Notes: generated by a model from the sequence alone, not told the origin. Counted from the first letter of the stretch, positions 22,123 to 33,895 are shown. The stretch: DNA of 64,000 bases from Sorex araneus (GCF_027595985.1 NC_073311.1:52367292-52431291); one strand, 5' to 3'. Translations and numbers: made by a program.

Positions 22123-22382
22123 CAGGAACAAAATGTGATTTATTGACCAGTGGGGAATTTATCCAAGTGAATCATATTATACCATCACTCTGAAACAAAA
22201 CCTGCTACTTTTTAAAAATTTTTTAAATTTTATTGAATCACCGTGAGATACTAATAAGCTTTCATGTTTGGATTACAATCTCAAAATGATAAAAACCTGC
22301 TATTATGAAAGTAAATACTATGATAGCAAATGAATCAGTGCATCCTGTGCAATACTTTAAAAATAACTCATACTATTAGATA

Positions 22383-22972
22383 GTTTTTCAGATTTTATAA
22401 ACAAAAAACAAACTATCTAATAGTATGACTTATTGGCAGAGAGTCTCTTGCCCGCATGCCTGGCTGTCTTCCCCGGGGCTTCTCGGAGGGGATGGACACC
22501 AGCTTCCCTCCCTGCCCTGAGCAGAGCTCCCGGCGGCTCAAGACCACCAGAATCTAGCCACAGCCATGCTCAAGGCCCCTCTCCACATGTTCGAACAGGC
22601 CTCACACATGAAGGTACCGGCAGAGGAACCCAGGTGTGTGTAATCCCATCAAGGGCCAACATCCAGAGACTTAAAAGCAAGCTCCCAGAAGCGATATCTT
22701 ATAACCTACTTTTCCCTCTGGGAGAAACTTGTAAGCTGCTGAGAGCTTCCTGCCCACATGGGACAGCCTTGCAAGGTCCTCATGGTGTATCTATATGCCA
22801 AAGCCAGCTGAATCTCATTCCCCTGACCTGAAGGAGCCTCCAATGCGGCATCATTGGGATGGCCGAGAAGAGAGAGGCTTCTAAGATCTCGGGGATAGGA
22901 CGAATGGAGAGGTTACTGAGACCGCTCAAGCCACTCAACGATCAATGGGATTTCGTGATTGTGATCGTGACT
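22383..22972 (+). mobile_element. GC-rich element sharing its 3' tail with type B SINEs
   Basis: An insertion in unit 2, flanked by ctattagat(a), containing about 540 bp of GC-rich sequence that codes for nothing I recognise. Its last 70 bp (aatggagaggttactgagac...cgatcaatgggat) match the end of the type B SINEs, followed by gtgattgtgatcgtga rather than poly(A). It may be a remnant of the LINE that mobilises type B SINEs, or a longer SINE. Confidence 0.55.
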
Positions 22973-23397
22973 ATTAGATAAAATTACTTGAAGCTCAATA
23001 TTTTGAACCATACTGTAGCTGATGAAAGACACTGGTGACAGACATTCACTGCTCCCACATCTGTGCCCCACCTCAACAAGTAGAAACTTTATACTGCAAA
23101 TACTTTATTTACCATCCCCAGCCCCACCAAAACAAAAACTGAAGTCTGGAGTATCTGAGCTACTAATAAAGACCTTATAAATGCTGAACATGGTATTCAC
23201 ATCCTTAATGGATCCTGAAATTAAAGTTGAGCCACACAAGAATTTACTATTCTTTTTACATAGAATCTCAGGACATAAAAAGTGCAAGAAACATATTTTT
23301 GGAGGTTGCAATTTATTTTGAATTCCCACAAATTAACTTAAGACATCCTGACTAGAGAGGAGGAAAGCACAAAGCAATGTCATAGAATCTTTTCCTT

Positions 23398-23416
23398 ATT
23401 TGCCTATGAGCAAATA
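23398..23416 (+). promoter_or_regulatory. Shared TAS2R upstream motif (copy 3)
   Basis: Reads ATTTGCCTATGAGCAAATA, one change from copy 1, 313 bp before the ATG. Confidence 0.6.
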
Positions 23417-23504
23417 TGAGACCAGCATTCATTCAAATCCATAAATGAAACCTACAGCCTATGACTACGGCAAAAGAATATACTGCATTAGCAAGTTGAC
23501 ACTG

Positions 23505-23726
23505 GTAAGGATTGGTGTTCAGAAACTTTTCATTCCTGGAAGCACTCTCCTCAAAGCAAAGAGTAATGTTTTCCCCTATGAGGGTAGGGTATTTTTCATA
23601 TATGTAACAGATGCTAACAAGAAAACTAGAAGACGAGTTTTCTTAATTGTTCTATCATTTTCAAAACTTCCTCTTGAAGACGAACTAACCATAGAGACTG
23701 AAGTAACTTGGACTTGCCTTCTGCAG
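23505..23726 (+). other. Putative 5'UTR intron of copy 3
   Basis: The same donor (CTG/GTAAGG) and acceptor (TTCTGCAG) as in copy 1, with a 222-bp interval. Confidence 0.48.
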
Positions 23727-23728
23727 AT

Positions 23729-24664
23729 ATGCCAAGTGTCATTGAAAGCATCTTTATCACCATCGAAGCTTTAGCATCCATAACAGCTATCTGGGGAAAT
23801 GGATTCATTGTTCTAGTGATTGGTGCTGACTGGGTCAAGACCAAGAAAATCTCCTGGTATGATTTCCTGTTTCTAAACTTTGGCATCTCCAGAATTGGCA
23901 TGATATGCACAGTAATGGAAGATAGCATTAGAGTAGTTTTCTACCCAGAAGTATATGGCGATGATAGAATAGCATCAGTCATTATTGACTTCTTCAAGAA
24001 TCTGAGCAACTCCTTTAATACTTGGTGTACAACCTGCCTCGGCATATTTTATTTCTTCAAGCTGTCCAGCTTTTCCCACCCTCTCTTTCTTTGGCTGAAG
24101 TGGAGAAGAGACAAAATTTTCCTTGTCATTCAATTGGGGTTTCTTCTCTCTCTGATTTGTAATATTATGACCATAAAATATGATCATATTTGGGTCTCTG
24201 ACTATTTTAAAATGGAAATAAATGTGACTTGGCAAGAATGGAGGCATCAAAAGCAATACTTCAGAAAATATATACTCCTCAACCTGGGATCCTTCATTTC
24301 CTTGACATTGTCATTTATTTCATTTTTTTTGTTAACCTTTTCCTTAGCACGGCATGTCCGGAGGATGATGCATCATGCCAATGGATCTGGAGACACAAAC
24401 ACAGAGATTCCTGTGAGAGCCAGAAATACGATGGTTTCCTTTCTCATTCTCCTCATTATACACTACGTGACAACTTTATTAATAATTTGGATTTATGCCA
24501 CAATGGAAAACCTGATCGGTGTGCTTGTTATTGAGACTCTCATTGCATTTTATTCTTCAGTTCATTCCTTTACTATGATTCAAGGGAACAGAAAACTGAA
24601 GCAATCTTTTGTGAGTTTAGGAAAAAAGTTAAATTTTGCATCAAGGGAATATAGTTCTTCATAG
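23729..24664 (+). CDS. TAS2R10-like: TAS2R10-like copy 3, intact with altered C-terminus
   Basis: A 311-residue receptor starting at MPSVIES; seven in-frame codons before the ATG have no ATG. The seven-TM pattern matches copy 1, with differences concentrated between TM2 and TM3 (VYGDDRIASVIIDFFKN) and in ECL2. It keeps a sequon NVT there, and TEIPVRARN precedes TM6. Near the end a one-base deletion relative to copies 1 and 2, in the A-rich run after VSLG, changes FCIKGI to LNFASREYSSS and adds five residues. Only the cytoplasmic tail is altered, so the receptor may still work. A large L1 and two composite retroposons lie in its downstream unit. Confidence 0.9.
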   Translation: MPSVIESIFITIEALASITAIWGNGFIVLVIGADWVKTKKISWYDFLFLNFGISRIGMICTVMEDSIRVVFYPEVYGDDRIASVIIDFFKNLSNSFNTWCTTCLGIFYFFKLSSFSHPLFLWLKWRRDKIFLVIQLGFLLSLICNIMTIKYDHIWVSDYFKMEINVTWQEWRHQKQYFRKYILLNLGSFISLTLSFISFFLLTFSLARHVRRMMHHANGSGDTNTEIPVRARNTMVSFLILLIIHYVTTLLIIWIYATMENLIGVLVIETLIAFYSSVHSFTMIQGNRKLKQSFVSLGKKLNFASREYSSS

Positions 24665-24829
24665 CGGAGGAAACTGAGTTGAAATGTTTATCTTTTTTGA
24701 AAAAACAACTCTTAAGTTCCTCTGTTGCTTTCATATCTTATCCTATTGAATTTTTTATAATCTCCACTGACCATAGACATAAGAGCCCAAGTCTCCATGA
24801 AATATCCTCAGCAATTTGATATAGCTGTT

Positions 24830-25045
24830 TAGTATATAGAGACAATATAATATATTATATATTATATATTAATAGCTATATATTTAATATATATTAAATA
24901 GCTATAGATTAAATTATTATTGAATAGATATTTTAATAAATTATGTTCAATATCCATTAAATATATAGCTGTTTAATATATTATATTATATATTATAGAT
25001 GTGTAAATAATATATATTTAATATAGTAATTTGATATAATATATA
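24830..25045. repeat. AT-rich low-complexity 3' flank, unit 3
   Basis: Paralogue of 16735-16975. Confidence 0.85.
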
Positions 25046-25133
25046 GTTCTCACAAAGATTGTACAAAATATTTCTTATTGATGTCATTTGTGCAAGAAAA
25101 ATCACTGAACATCTCTTATAGAAGTAACTTCTG

Positions 25134-25927
25134 CACACCCTCCGCCCAGATGAGATCTGGAGCTGCCTCGCGCAAAACGGACCCTCTGCTCCTAAAGACT
25201 ATGATCTGAGAGGTCTTCTAACCCATTTTGGCACCCAGAGCGGCTTCTTACAGAAATGCAACTAGACTGTGAGCTGTGCTACAACCCCGAGCCGCCTGGG
25301 AAGGCGGGGAAAATGGCGTCGGCAGCAAGATCCCCGTGGCGAGAGCCACCTCCTAAGACTCCCAACCCAAAGGTATGAGTTTTGCAGTGACGTTGCTCCT
25401 AGGTGATCATGGGATCGGGGCGTTACTGGCACGCCCTCCACCCAGATAGATCCGGAGCTGCAGCGCATAAAATGAACCCTCTGTTCCTAAAGACTGTGAT
25501 CCGAGAGGTCTTCAAACCCATTTTGGCACCCAGAGAAGCTTCTTACAGAAATGCATCTAGACTGTGAACTGAACTAAAATATCAGAAATCCAAAACCAAA
25601 AAACATAGAGTCTTCATTCTCGGCAAAGAAAAGAAATTATTACATGATGCCTTTTCAGCAGGCCTGATTGTTGGGGGGAAATTCCAGGCAATAATAATGA
25701 GTTCTCTATTGAAATATTGAATGTATTCAAAGTATAGAGAGAATAAAGTGAAGATCATTAGCTACTTAGGTGGGGGGTGAGTGGGAGGGGGGTTTTTGGG
25801 GTTCTTGGTGGTGGAACATGTGCACTGGTGAAGGGATGGGGGTTTAATCATTATGTGACTGAGATTTAAACCTGAAAGCTTTGTATTTTTTCACGGTGAT
25901 TCAATAAAATAAAAAAAATTAAAAAAA
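25134..25927 (+). mobile_element. Composite non-coding retroposon, two 5' modules
   Basis: Paralogous to 17058-17565 and inserted at the same site, but the head occurs twice, starting at about 25134 and 25431, with an extra GC-rich stretch between (aaaatggcgtcggcagcaag). The flanks agaagtaacttctg are at both ends. Confidence 0.78.
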
Positions 25928-26003
25928 AAGAAGTAACTTCTGGTAAGGCTTAAGTGTTAGTTTTCATGCTCAAGATTTCTAAATCAAAAATATTTTTAAT
26001 GGG

Positions 26004-27241
26004 CCCTTTGGGCACTGCTGCCGCTCGAGCATGATCGAAGAGCCCAAAAGAGCTCCTTTGGATACCAGCAGCCCACTGAAACACTTCCAGAATGTGAACT
26101 GAGAGCTTACGCCAGGCTGCGACAGTGGGAGCCCGGTATTTCTCTATTTTTTTAACCTCTCTCTCTCAACCCCTTCCTCCTGAGCACAGCACAGCTTCCA
26201 CCGCTTTTTGAGCACAAAATAGAGATGCCGATCCAGCTCTCTCTAGGTTTTTCCATCTTATGAGCACCATTAAAGGGTAAAAGTTTACAGTGATGTAATT
26301 TCTGGCAGTACTTTCCCTGGACTTTATACAGAAACCCAAAACCTAATGTCATCTAATCATCAGCAATATGAAATGGTTCCTTTTTAACGGGTCAGACTTT
26401 GGGGGGATATCCTAAGAAGAATAGTAAGTCTTTTGTTGAAATATTGAAGGCAATCATAGTGGTAGCCATCTCTCTAGACTGAACTAAGCCATATCCCCAT
26501 GCCGGCTGAGGAGAAGAAATATCCTTCTTTCTCGGGAAGAAACGCAGCATGGCATTAGCTATAGTATGATGTCCATTAAGCAGACACGGACCTGGTGGCG
26601 TGGGAATGGGATATAAGGGGAAAAAATTATTATGTACATGGAACAGCGGGACTCTGGTGGAATCTTGAGCTGGGGCCAATACCAGCGCACTACTTTTAGT
26701 TCCAGAAACTGCTTGCAGACATTCTGTTAGACTATCAACTAAGCCATAGCCCCACGCCGGCTGATGACGGGAAATAACCATATTTCTCAGTTTTTTTCCC
26801 TTTGTCAGGCAGCGTGGCGATTACTAAACAGGCATGAACTCGGTGGTTCGGGACGAGGGGGGCAAAAAAAAAAAAAAAGTTATGTAACAAACAGCGGGAC
26901 TTAATATCTCCACATTCTCAGCAATGGAAAACTATCAAATGCTTCCTTGGCAGTAGGACTGTCTTTTTCTTTTGAGGGGGAAACTCCAGCAACAATAGTG
27001 AGTTATGTGTTGAAACATGGAATGTAATCAAGCTAAAGCGTAAACAAAGTGAAACTTATCACTTACAAGGGCGGGGACTGGGGGGTCGGGAGGGGGCGGG
27101 AGGTATACTGGGGTGGTTGGTGATGGAATATGGGCACTGGTGAAGGGAAAGGTGTTTGAGTATTGTATAACTGACATAACCCTGAGAACTATGTAACCTT
27201 CCACATGGTGATTCAATAAAATAAAAAATTTTAAAATATAT
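26004..27241 (+). mobile_element. Composite non-coding retroposon, long form
   Basis: About 1.24 kb. Two diverged internal copies of a module beginning aactaagccatatccccatg / aactaagccatagccccacg occur about 240 bp apart (26485 and 26730), followed by the common 3' part and the L1-like tail. The flanks atatttttaatggg are direct repeats. Units 1 and 2 have the empty site. Confidence 0.75.
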
Positions 27242-27466
27242 ATATTTTTTTTAATGGGAAGAAAAAAAGAATGAACGAATCCCTAAAACAGCATTTGCTT
27301 CTCTCATTTTATTGTACTAGCATGTCTTAGCCTGTCACAGCATTTTATGAGATCTTTATTAATCATGGCATAACTAGGACAGAGAATGTATTGTAAAAGG
27401 TTAATTTTATATCTGTTTTATTAGTGTTAGACATTATTCTTTAGTAAATCTTTTGCTTTTCTGGGC

Positions 27467-27608
27467 AAAAGATCTGCCCTGCTTGTGGCACACTGGGTTT
27501 GATCCCTCGTGCACCATATGGACCCCTGAGCATTGCCAGGAATAAGCAAGGATCTCTGAATACAGATCCAGGAATAAGCCCTGAGAACCAGCAGAAGTGA
27601 CCCCCAAA
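27467..27608 (+). mobile_element. Old type A SINE, unit 3
   Basis: Paralogous to 17872-18020, with a short internal deletion; lies just before the full-length L1. Confidence 0.6.
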
Positions 27609-28173
27609 CTGAAAACCTAAAATAAAATAATTAAAAATTCTTTAATCTCCCTCCCCTGTCCAGCAGGTAAATTGGCATTTCCCCTTGGAGACACCGCCCC
27701 ACCTGGAGAAGTGCTCCCCGGGTCCCCTGCCCGCTGTTGGGGGCCTGCTCAGAACCCCCAGCCCCGCCTGGCAGTGCTCAGCCATCTCGTCCACCACGCC
27801 TGATCCCTCCCTCCCCTGTCCGGCAGGTTAGGGGCCCGTCCTCTCGTTAGGGGGTGTGGCCTCAAAAGTGGGCGTGGCCTCTTTCTGGAGCACAGGCCGC
27901 TGACGCGGCCGCAGTTCTTTTTTTTTTTACCATTCCATGCATTGTCCTTTGGCCACAATTGATAGAACCCACTCCTCTGAAGAACTCCCTGGTCATCTTA
28001 GTCACTATATGTTAATAGTCAAGTAACCTAGCCTATCCTAACTTCACGAAAACTGTCAGTGAACACATTGAGTTGCACATAAAAGTCCTTGGTAAAAAGA
28101 TCATAGCCCCACATCTTCAGTTGAGGTTCCTCCCAAGCTAAGGAGAGCACCGGACAATAAAGCCCATAACAAC

Positions 28174-29089
28174 ATGAAGAAACAGCGAAAATCCCCACCG
28201 CCAGGAGAGATCCAAGAAAATATCTCACTAACCTCAGCAGCGACCTCCCAGAAATACAACCTCCTCTCAGATAAAGAATTCAGAGAGGAAATTGTGAGGA
28301 TGGTTCACGAACTCAAAGCAACTATGGAACAAACTTCCGATAAATTAAGGGAGGATATGGATGCAGCATTGGAACGCTCCACCAAGATAATCCAGGAAGA
28401 AATGAGAGCAGAAATTTCAAAGCTACGAACAGAAGTCACACAACTAAAAGAATCAGTAGATGAAATAAAAAACTCAGTAGGAGCCCTCAATAGTAGAATG
28501 ACTACAGCCAAAGACAGAATCAGTGAGCTTGAAGATGAGCTGCACAAAGCATATAGGGAACAACAAATAATGGCAAAAGACCTCAAAATGGCTCTAGAGC
28601 GAATTAGAGTCCTCAGGAGAAACAACATAAGAATCATGGGAGTGCCGGAACCACAAGGAACCAATCCCAATGAAAAAAAACACCATTAAAGACATCATTG
28701 CTAAAAAATTCCCATACCTAGAGAATGCAGACATCCAGATCCAAGGAGTCCGAAGGGTGTCAGCTAAAAGGGACCTAATTAGAAAATCCCCAAGGCATAT
28801 CATAGTCAGAATGATGGAGGCCGTGGATAGAGACACAATACTGCAAGCAGCAAGATCAAAGAAGGAGATCATATACAAAGGAGCACCCCTTAGATTCACA
28901 GCAGACCTATCAGAAGAAACCCTCCAAGCCCGAAGACAATGGTGGGATATAGTGAAAAAACTTAATGAAATGAATGCCTCACCAAGAATACTCTACCCGG
29001 CTAAACTGTCAGTTAAACTTGAAGGAACCATACACTATTTCACGGACAAGCAACAGCTCAGGAACTTCATAGACTCAAGACCAAATTAA
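28174..29089 (+). pseudogene. L1 ORF1 (RNA-binding chaperone), frameshifted
   Basis: The frame starting MKKQRKSPPP encodes an N-terminal region, a long coiled coil (about residues 40-140: EFREEIVRMVHELK...LEDEL), then NNIRIMGVPEPQG, the start of the RRM. An eight-A run at 28673-28680 shifts the frame; the rest (NADIQIQGVRRVS...RFTADLSEETLQARRQW...) continues in another frame to 29089. ORF1p trimers bind L1 RNA in the RNP. One indel in the A run is the only visible lesion. Confidence 0.9.
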
Positions 29090-29154
29090 AAAGGACTCAA
29101 AGGGCTACTATAAGACAAGGAAAAACCTACAAGAACAAAAAACCCTACAGAAAA

Positions 29155-32100
29155 ATGACACAAAATCCCATGATAATAATTTCTCTTAATGTTAACGGTC
29201 TAAATGCACCAATCAAGAGGCAAAGAGTGGCAAAATGGATTTGGAAACTAAACCCAACTTTCTGCTGCCTACAAGAAACACATCTGAATAGTCAGAACAA
29301 ACACAGACTCAAAATCAAAGGATGGAAAACAATCCTGCAAGCAAACAGCCCCCTCAAAAAAAAGTGGGGGTGGCCATACTAGTATCCGATAGCATAGATT
29401 TCAGGCTGAAAAAGATCAGAAGGGACAGTGAAGGTCATTTTCTATTCATCAAGGGATATGTACAACAGGAAGAAATCACACTCCTAAACGTATACGCACC
29501 TAATGAACGACCAGCTAAATACTTAAAAGAACTCCTAACAGAATTTAAGGAGGACATAACTAGCACCACGATAGTAGTTGGAGATTTAAACACTGCCTTG
29601 TCACCTCTGGATAGATCGACAAGAACAACACTAAGCAAGGAAACGATGGCCCTGAAGGAAGAAATGGAGGAGACAGGGCTAATAGACCAATACAGGGCTA
29701 TACACCCCAAAAAGAAAGAGTACACATTCTTTTCCAGCGCACACGAAACGTTTTCCAAAATAGACCATGTTCTAGGCCACAAATTATACCTTAATAGAAT
29801 TGGAAGGTAGAAATTGTATCAACTATCTTTTCAGACCATGATGCACTGAAGATGGAAGTTAGTCACGCACAGACGCGGAGAACCAAATCAAACACTTGGA
29901 AATTAAACAACTCACTATTGAACAATGAGTGGGTCACGAAGGAAATCAAGGAAGAAATCAAGAAATACCTCGAAACAAATGAGAATGAAGACACAAGCTA
30001 CCAGAACCTATGGGACGCAGCTAAAGCTGTGTTAAGGGGAAAATTTATAGCTCTGCAAGCCTTCCTCAGAAAGGAAGAAAGGGCCTATATAGATAGCTTG
30101 ACTTCGCAGCTCAAGATCTTAGAAGAGGACTAGCAAAAGGAACCCAAACCAGATCGAAGGAAAGAAATAATAAAACTTAGAGCAGAAATTAATGATATGG
30201 AAACGTGAAAAACAATCCGAAATATCAATGAAACAAAGAGCTGGTTCTTCGAGAAAATAAATAAGATTGATAAACCTCTAGCAAGACTCACAAAGAAAGA
30301 AAGAGAGAAAACCCTAATAAACCGAATCAAAAATGAAAAGGGGGACATCACAACAGAAACCAAGGAGATTCAAAGGATCATCAGAGACTACTTTGAAAGT
30401 CTGTATGCCACGAAACAAGAGAACCTAAAAGAAATGGACGAATTCCTTGACTCCTACAATCTCCTAAGACTCAGCCAAGAAGACGTGAAATACCTCAATA
30501 GGCCCATAAATATCAAGGAAATCGAAACTGTAATCAAAAGTCTCCCCAAAAACAAAAGCCCAGGTCCAGACGGATTCACTAATTAAATGATTAGTGAATT
30601 TAATTCACTAATTAAATGATTCTTCCAAACATTTAAAGAAGACTTGTTGCCAGTTCTCCTCAAGCTTTTCCAGGAAATTGAAAAGACAGGAACCCTTCCG
30701 AAGAGTTTCTATGAGGCACATATCTCCCTAATACCAAAAGCAAACACAGACACCACTAACAAAGAAAACTATAGACCAATATCCTTGATGAACACCGATG
30801 CGAAGATCCTCAACAAAATACTAGCAAATAGAATCCAACAACTCATCAAAAAGATCATACACCATGACCAAGTGGGATTCATCCCGGGGATGCAAGGATG
30901 GTTTAACATTTGGAAATCAATCAACATAATCCATCACATCAACAAAAGTAAAGATAAAAACCATATGATCATATCAATAGATGCAGAGAAAGCATTTGAC
31001 AAGATCCAACACCCATTCATGATAAAAACTCTCACCAAAATGGGTTTTGAAGGAAGTTTTCTCAAGATAGTCAAAGCCATCTACCACGAACCTATAGCAA
31101 GCATTATCATCAATGGAGAAAAACTAAGGGCTTTTCCTCTAAGATCGGGGACAAGACAAGGATGCCCACTCTCACCATTTCTCTTTAATATAGTACTGGA
31201 AGTATTAGCAATAGCCATCAGGCAAGAAAAAGATATTAAGGGGATTCAGATGGGAAAGGAAGAAATCAAGCTCTCACTATTCGCAGACAATATGATACTA
31301 TACCTAGAGAAACCTAAAAGCTCTAGTAAGAAACTCTTAGAAACAATTGACCTGTACAGTAAAGTCGCAGGATATAAAATCAATACCCAAAAATCCATGG
31401 CCTTCCTATATGCAAACAATGAGACAGAGGAGAGGGACATGAAAAAAGTAATCCCGTTCACAATCGTGCCCCAGAAAAATCAAATATCTTGGAATCAGCT
31501 TAACTAAAAAAGTAAAGGACCTCTACAAAGAAAACTATAAAACGCTACTCCATGAAATCAAAGAGGACATGAGGAAATGGAAACATATACCCTGCTCATG
31601 GATAGGGAGAATAAACATTGTCAAAATGGCAATACTCCTAAAAGCATTATACATTTTAACGCGATCCCTATAGGGATACCCATGGCATTCTTCAAAGAAA
31701 CGGATCAAGCAATCCTGAAATTTATATGGAACAATAAACGCCCATGGATAGCTAAAACAATTCTTGGGAAAAAGATGATGGGAGGATCACCCTCCCCAAC
31801 CTTAAACTCTACTACAAAGCGGTAACAATTAAAACAGCATGGTACTGGGACAAAGGCAGAGCTGCAGACCAATGGAACAGGGTGGAATATCCCCACACAC
31901 AACCTCAAATGTATGATCATCTAATCTTTGATAAAGGAGCAAGAGATGTGAAGTGGAGCAAGGAAAGCCTCTTTAACAAATGGTGCTGGCACAACTGGAC
32001 AACCACATGCCAAAAAATGGGCTTAGAACTCGACCTGACACCATGCACAAAAGTCAGATCAAAATGGATTAAAGACCTCAACATCAGACCACAAACCATA

Positions 32101-33007
32101 AGGTACATTGAAGACAAGGTCGGCAAAACTCTCCATGATATTGAAGATAAAGGTATCTTCAAAGATGACACGGAACTAAGCAATCTAGTAAAAACAGAGA
32201 TCAATAAATGGGACTACATTAAACTAAAAATCTTCTGCACAGCAAAAGATACAGTGACCAGAATACAAAGACTATCTACAGAATGGGAAAGGATATTTAC
32301 ACAATACCCATCAGATAAGGTGTTGATATCAATGGTATATAAAGCACTGGTTGAACTCTACAAGAAGAAAACATCCAACCCCATCTAAATAATAAGGCGA
32401 AGAAATGAACAGAAACTTTACCAAGGAAGAGATACGAATGGCCAAAAGGCACATGAAAAAGTGCTTTACATCACTAATCATCAGAGAGATGCAGATCAAA
32501 ACAGCCACAAGATACCACCTCACACCACAGAGACTAGCACACATTCAAAAGAACAAAAGCAACCGCTGTTGGAGAGGATGTGGGGAGAAAGGGACCCTTC
32601 TACACTGCTGGTGGGAATGCCGAGTAGATCAGCCCTTTTGAAAAACAATATGGATGATTCTCAAAAAACTAGAGGTTGAGCTCCCATTTGACCCAGCAAT
32701 ACCACTGCTGAGAATATATCCCAGAAAAGCCAAAAAGTATAGTCAAAATGACATTTGCACTTACATGTTCATCGCAGCACTGTTTACAATAGCCAGAATC
32801 TGGAAAAAATCTGAGTGCCCTAGAGCAGATGACTGGTTGAAGAAACTCTGGTACATCAATACAATGGAATACTATGCAGCTGTTAGAAAAGATGAGGTCA
32901 TGACGTTTGCATATAAGTGGATCAGCATGGAAAGTATCATGCTAAGTGAAATGAGTCAGAAAGAGAGAGACAGACATAGAAAGATTGCACTCATCTGTGG
33001 AATATAG
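29155..33007 (+). pseudogene. L1 ORF2 (endonuclease and reverse transcriptase), multiply broken
   Basis: The start MTQNPMIIISLNVNGLNAP and LQETHL are endonuclease signatures, and VGDLNT lies further on. The reverse transcriptase core spans about 30644-31507 ([28 protein letters not shown]). The catalytic FADD box reads FADN (31280-31291), losing one metal-binding Asp. A C-terminal Cys/His motif [18 protein letters not shown] is near 32560-32620. Lesions include an A-run frameshift near 29360, a frameshift near 29808, stops near 30131 and 30206, a hairpin insertion with a stop near 30582, and a frameshift near 31480. Confidence 0.9.
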
Positions 33008-33669
33008 AATAATAGACTATAAGACTAACACCGAAGAATAGTAGAAATAAGTACCAGGAGGTTGTCTCCATGGCTTGGAGGCTGGTCTCTCATTCTGGGC
33101 AACTCAGAGAAGGGAACACCAAGTAAAATGTGGTTGGAGGTCATGCGGGGGAAGGGTGATGCGGGCCGAATATAGACTAGAGACTGAACACAATGGCCAC
33201 TCAACACCTTTACTGCAAACCACAACACCTAATCAGAGACAGAGAACAAAAGGGAATACCCTGCCATAGTGGCAGTTTGGGGTGGGGGGAGACGGGACTG
33301 GGGAGGGTGGGAGGGATGTTGGGTTTACTGGTGTGGAGAATGGGCACTGGTGAAAGGATGGGTTATCGAACTTTGTATGGGGGAAACATGAGCACAAAAA
33401 TGTATAAATCTGTAACTGTACCCTCACGTTGATTCACTAATTAAAAATAAGCTATTAAAAAATTCTTTAATCTTCTAATGCTTACATGGCTGTTAAAAGT
33501 AGCAGGAACAAAATGTGATTTATTAACTAATGGGGAATTTATCCAAGCGAATTATATTATTCCATCACTCTGAAACAAAACCTGCTATTATGAAAGTAAA
33601 AACCATGATAGTGAGCAAAATCAGTGTATCCTGTGCAATACTTAAAAAATATGTTATACTATTAGATAA

Positions 33670-33895
33670 GGGGCTGGAGCAATAGCACAGCTGGTAGGGC
33701 CTTTGCCTTGCACATGGCTGACCCTGGTTTGATTCCTCTGTCCCCCTCGGAGAGCCCGGCAAGTTACCAAGAGTATTCCGCCCGCACCGCAGAGCCTGGC
33801 AAGCTACCCGTGGCATATTTGATATGCCCAAAACAGTAATAAGAAGTCTCACAATGGAAACCTTACTGGTGCCCTCTTGAGTTTGAGCAATTTGT
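33670..33895 (+). mobile_element. Type B SINE at unit 4 start
   Basis: Same insertion as at 18235, which links units 2 and 4. Confidence 0.88.

Larger units (their letters stand above)
18235..22975 (+). repeat. Tandem duplication unit 2 (copy 2)
   Basis: Same layout as unit 1 but without the composite retroposon at 21471-21485. It carries its own L1 3' end (19948-20488), three SINEs and a GC-rich element (22383-22972). Confidence 0.65.
27649..33453 (+). mobile_element. L1: Full-length L1 retrotransposon, inactive
   Basis: About 5.8 kb with a GC-rich 5'UTR (27649-28173), ORF1, a 65-bp spacer, ORF2, and a 3'UTR ending in gattcactaattaaaaata. The target-site duplication attaaaaattctttaatct lies at 27630-27648 and, with one extra A, at 33454-33473. 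The neighbouring paralogous units show the uninterrupted target. Several frameshifts and stops make it dead. Its 3' end is the model for the many L1 fragments here. Confidence 0.93.
22976..33669 (+). repeat. Tandem duplication unit 3 (copy 3)
   Basis: Same unit expanded by two composite retroposons (25134-25927, 26004-27241) and a full-length L1 (27649-33453). The shared tail resumes after the L1 at 33474. Confidence 0.65.

Noticed and set aside
22433-22831. 132-codon open frame as a gene
   Set aside because: It lies inside a retroposon-like insertion, has GC-driven open reading and no recognisable domain.
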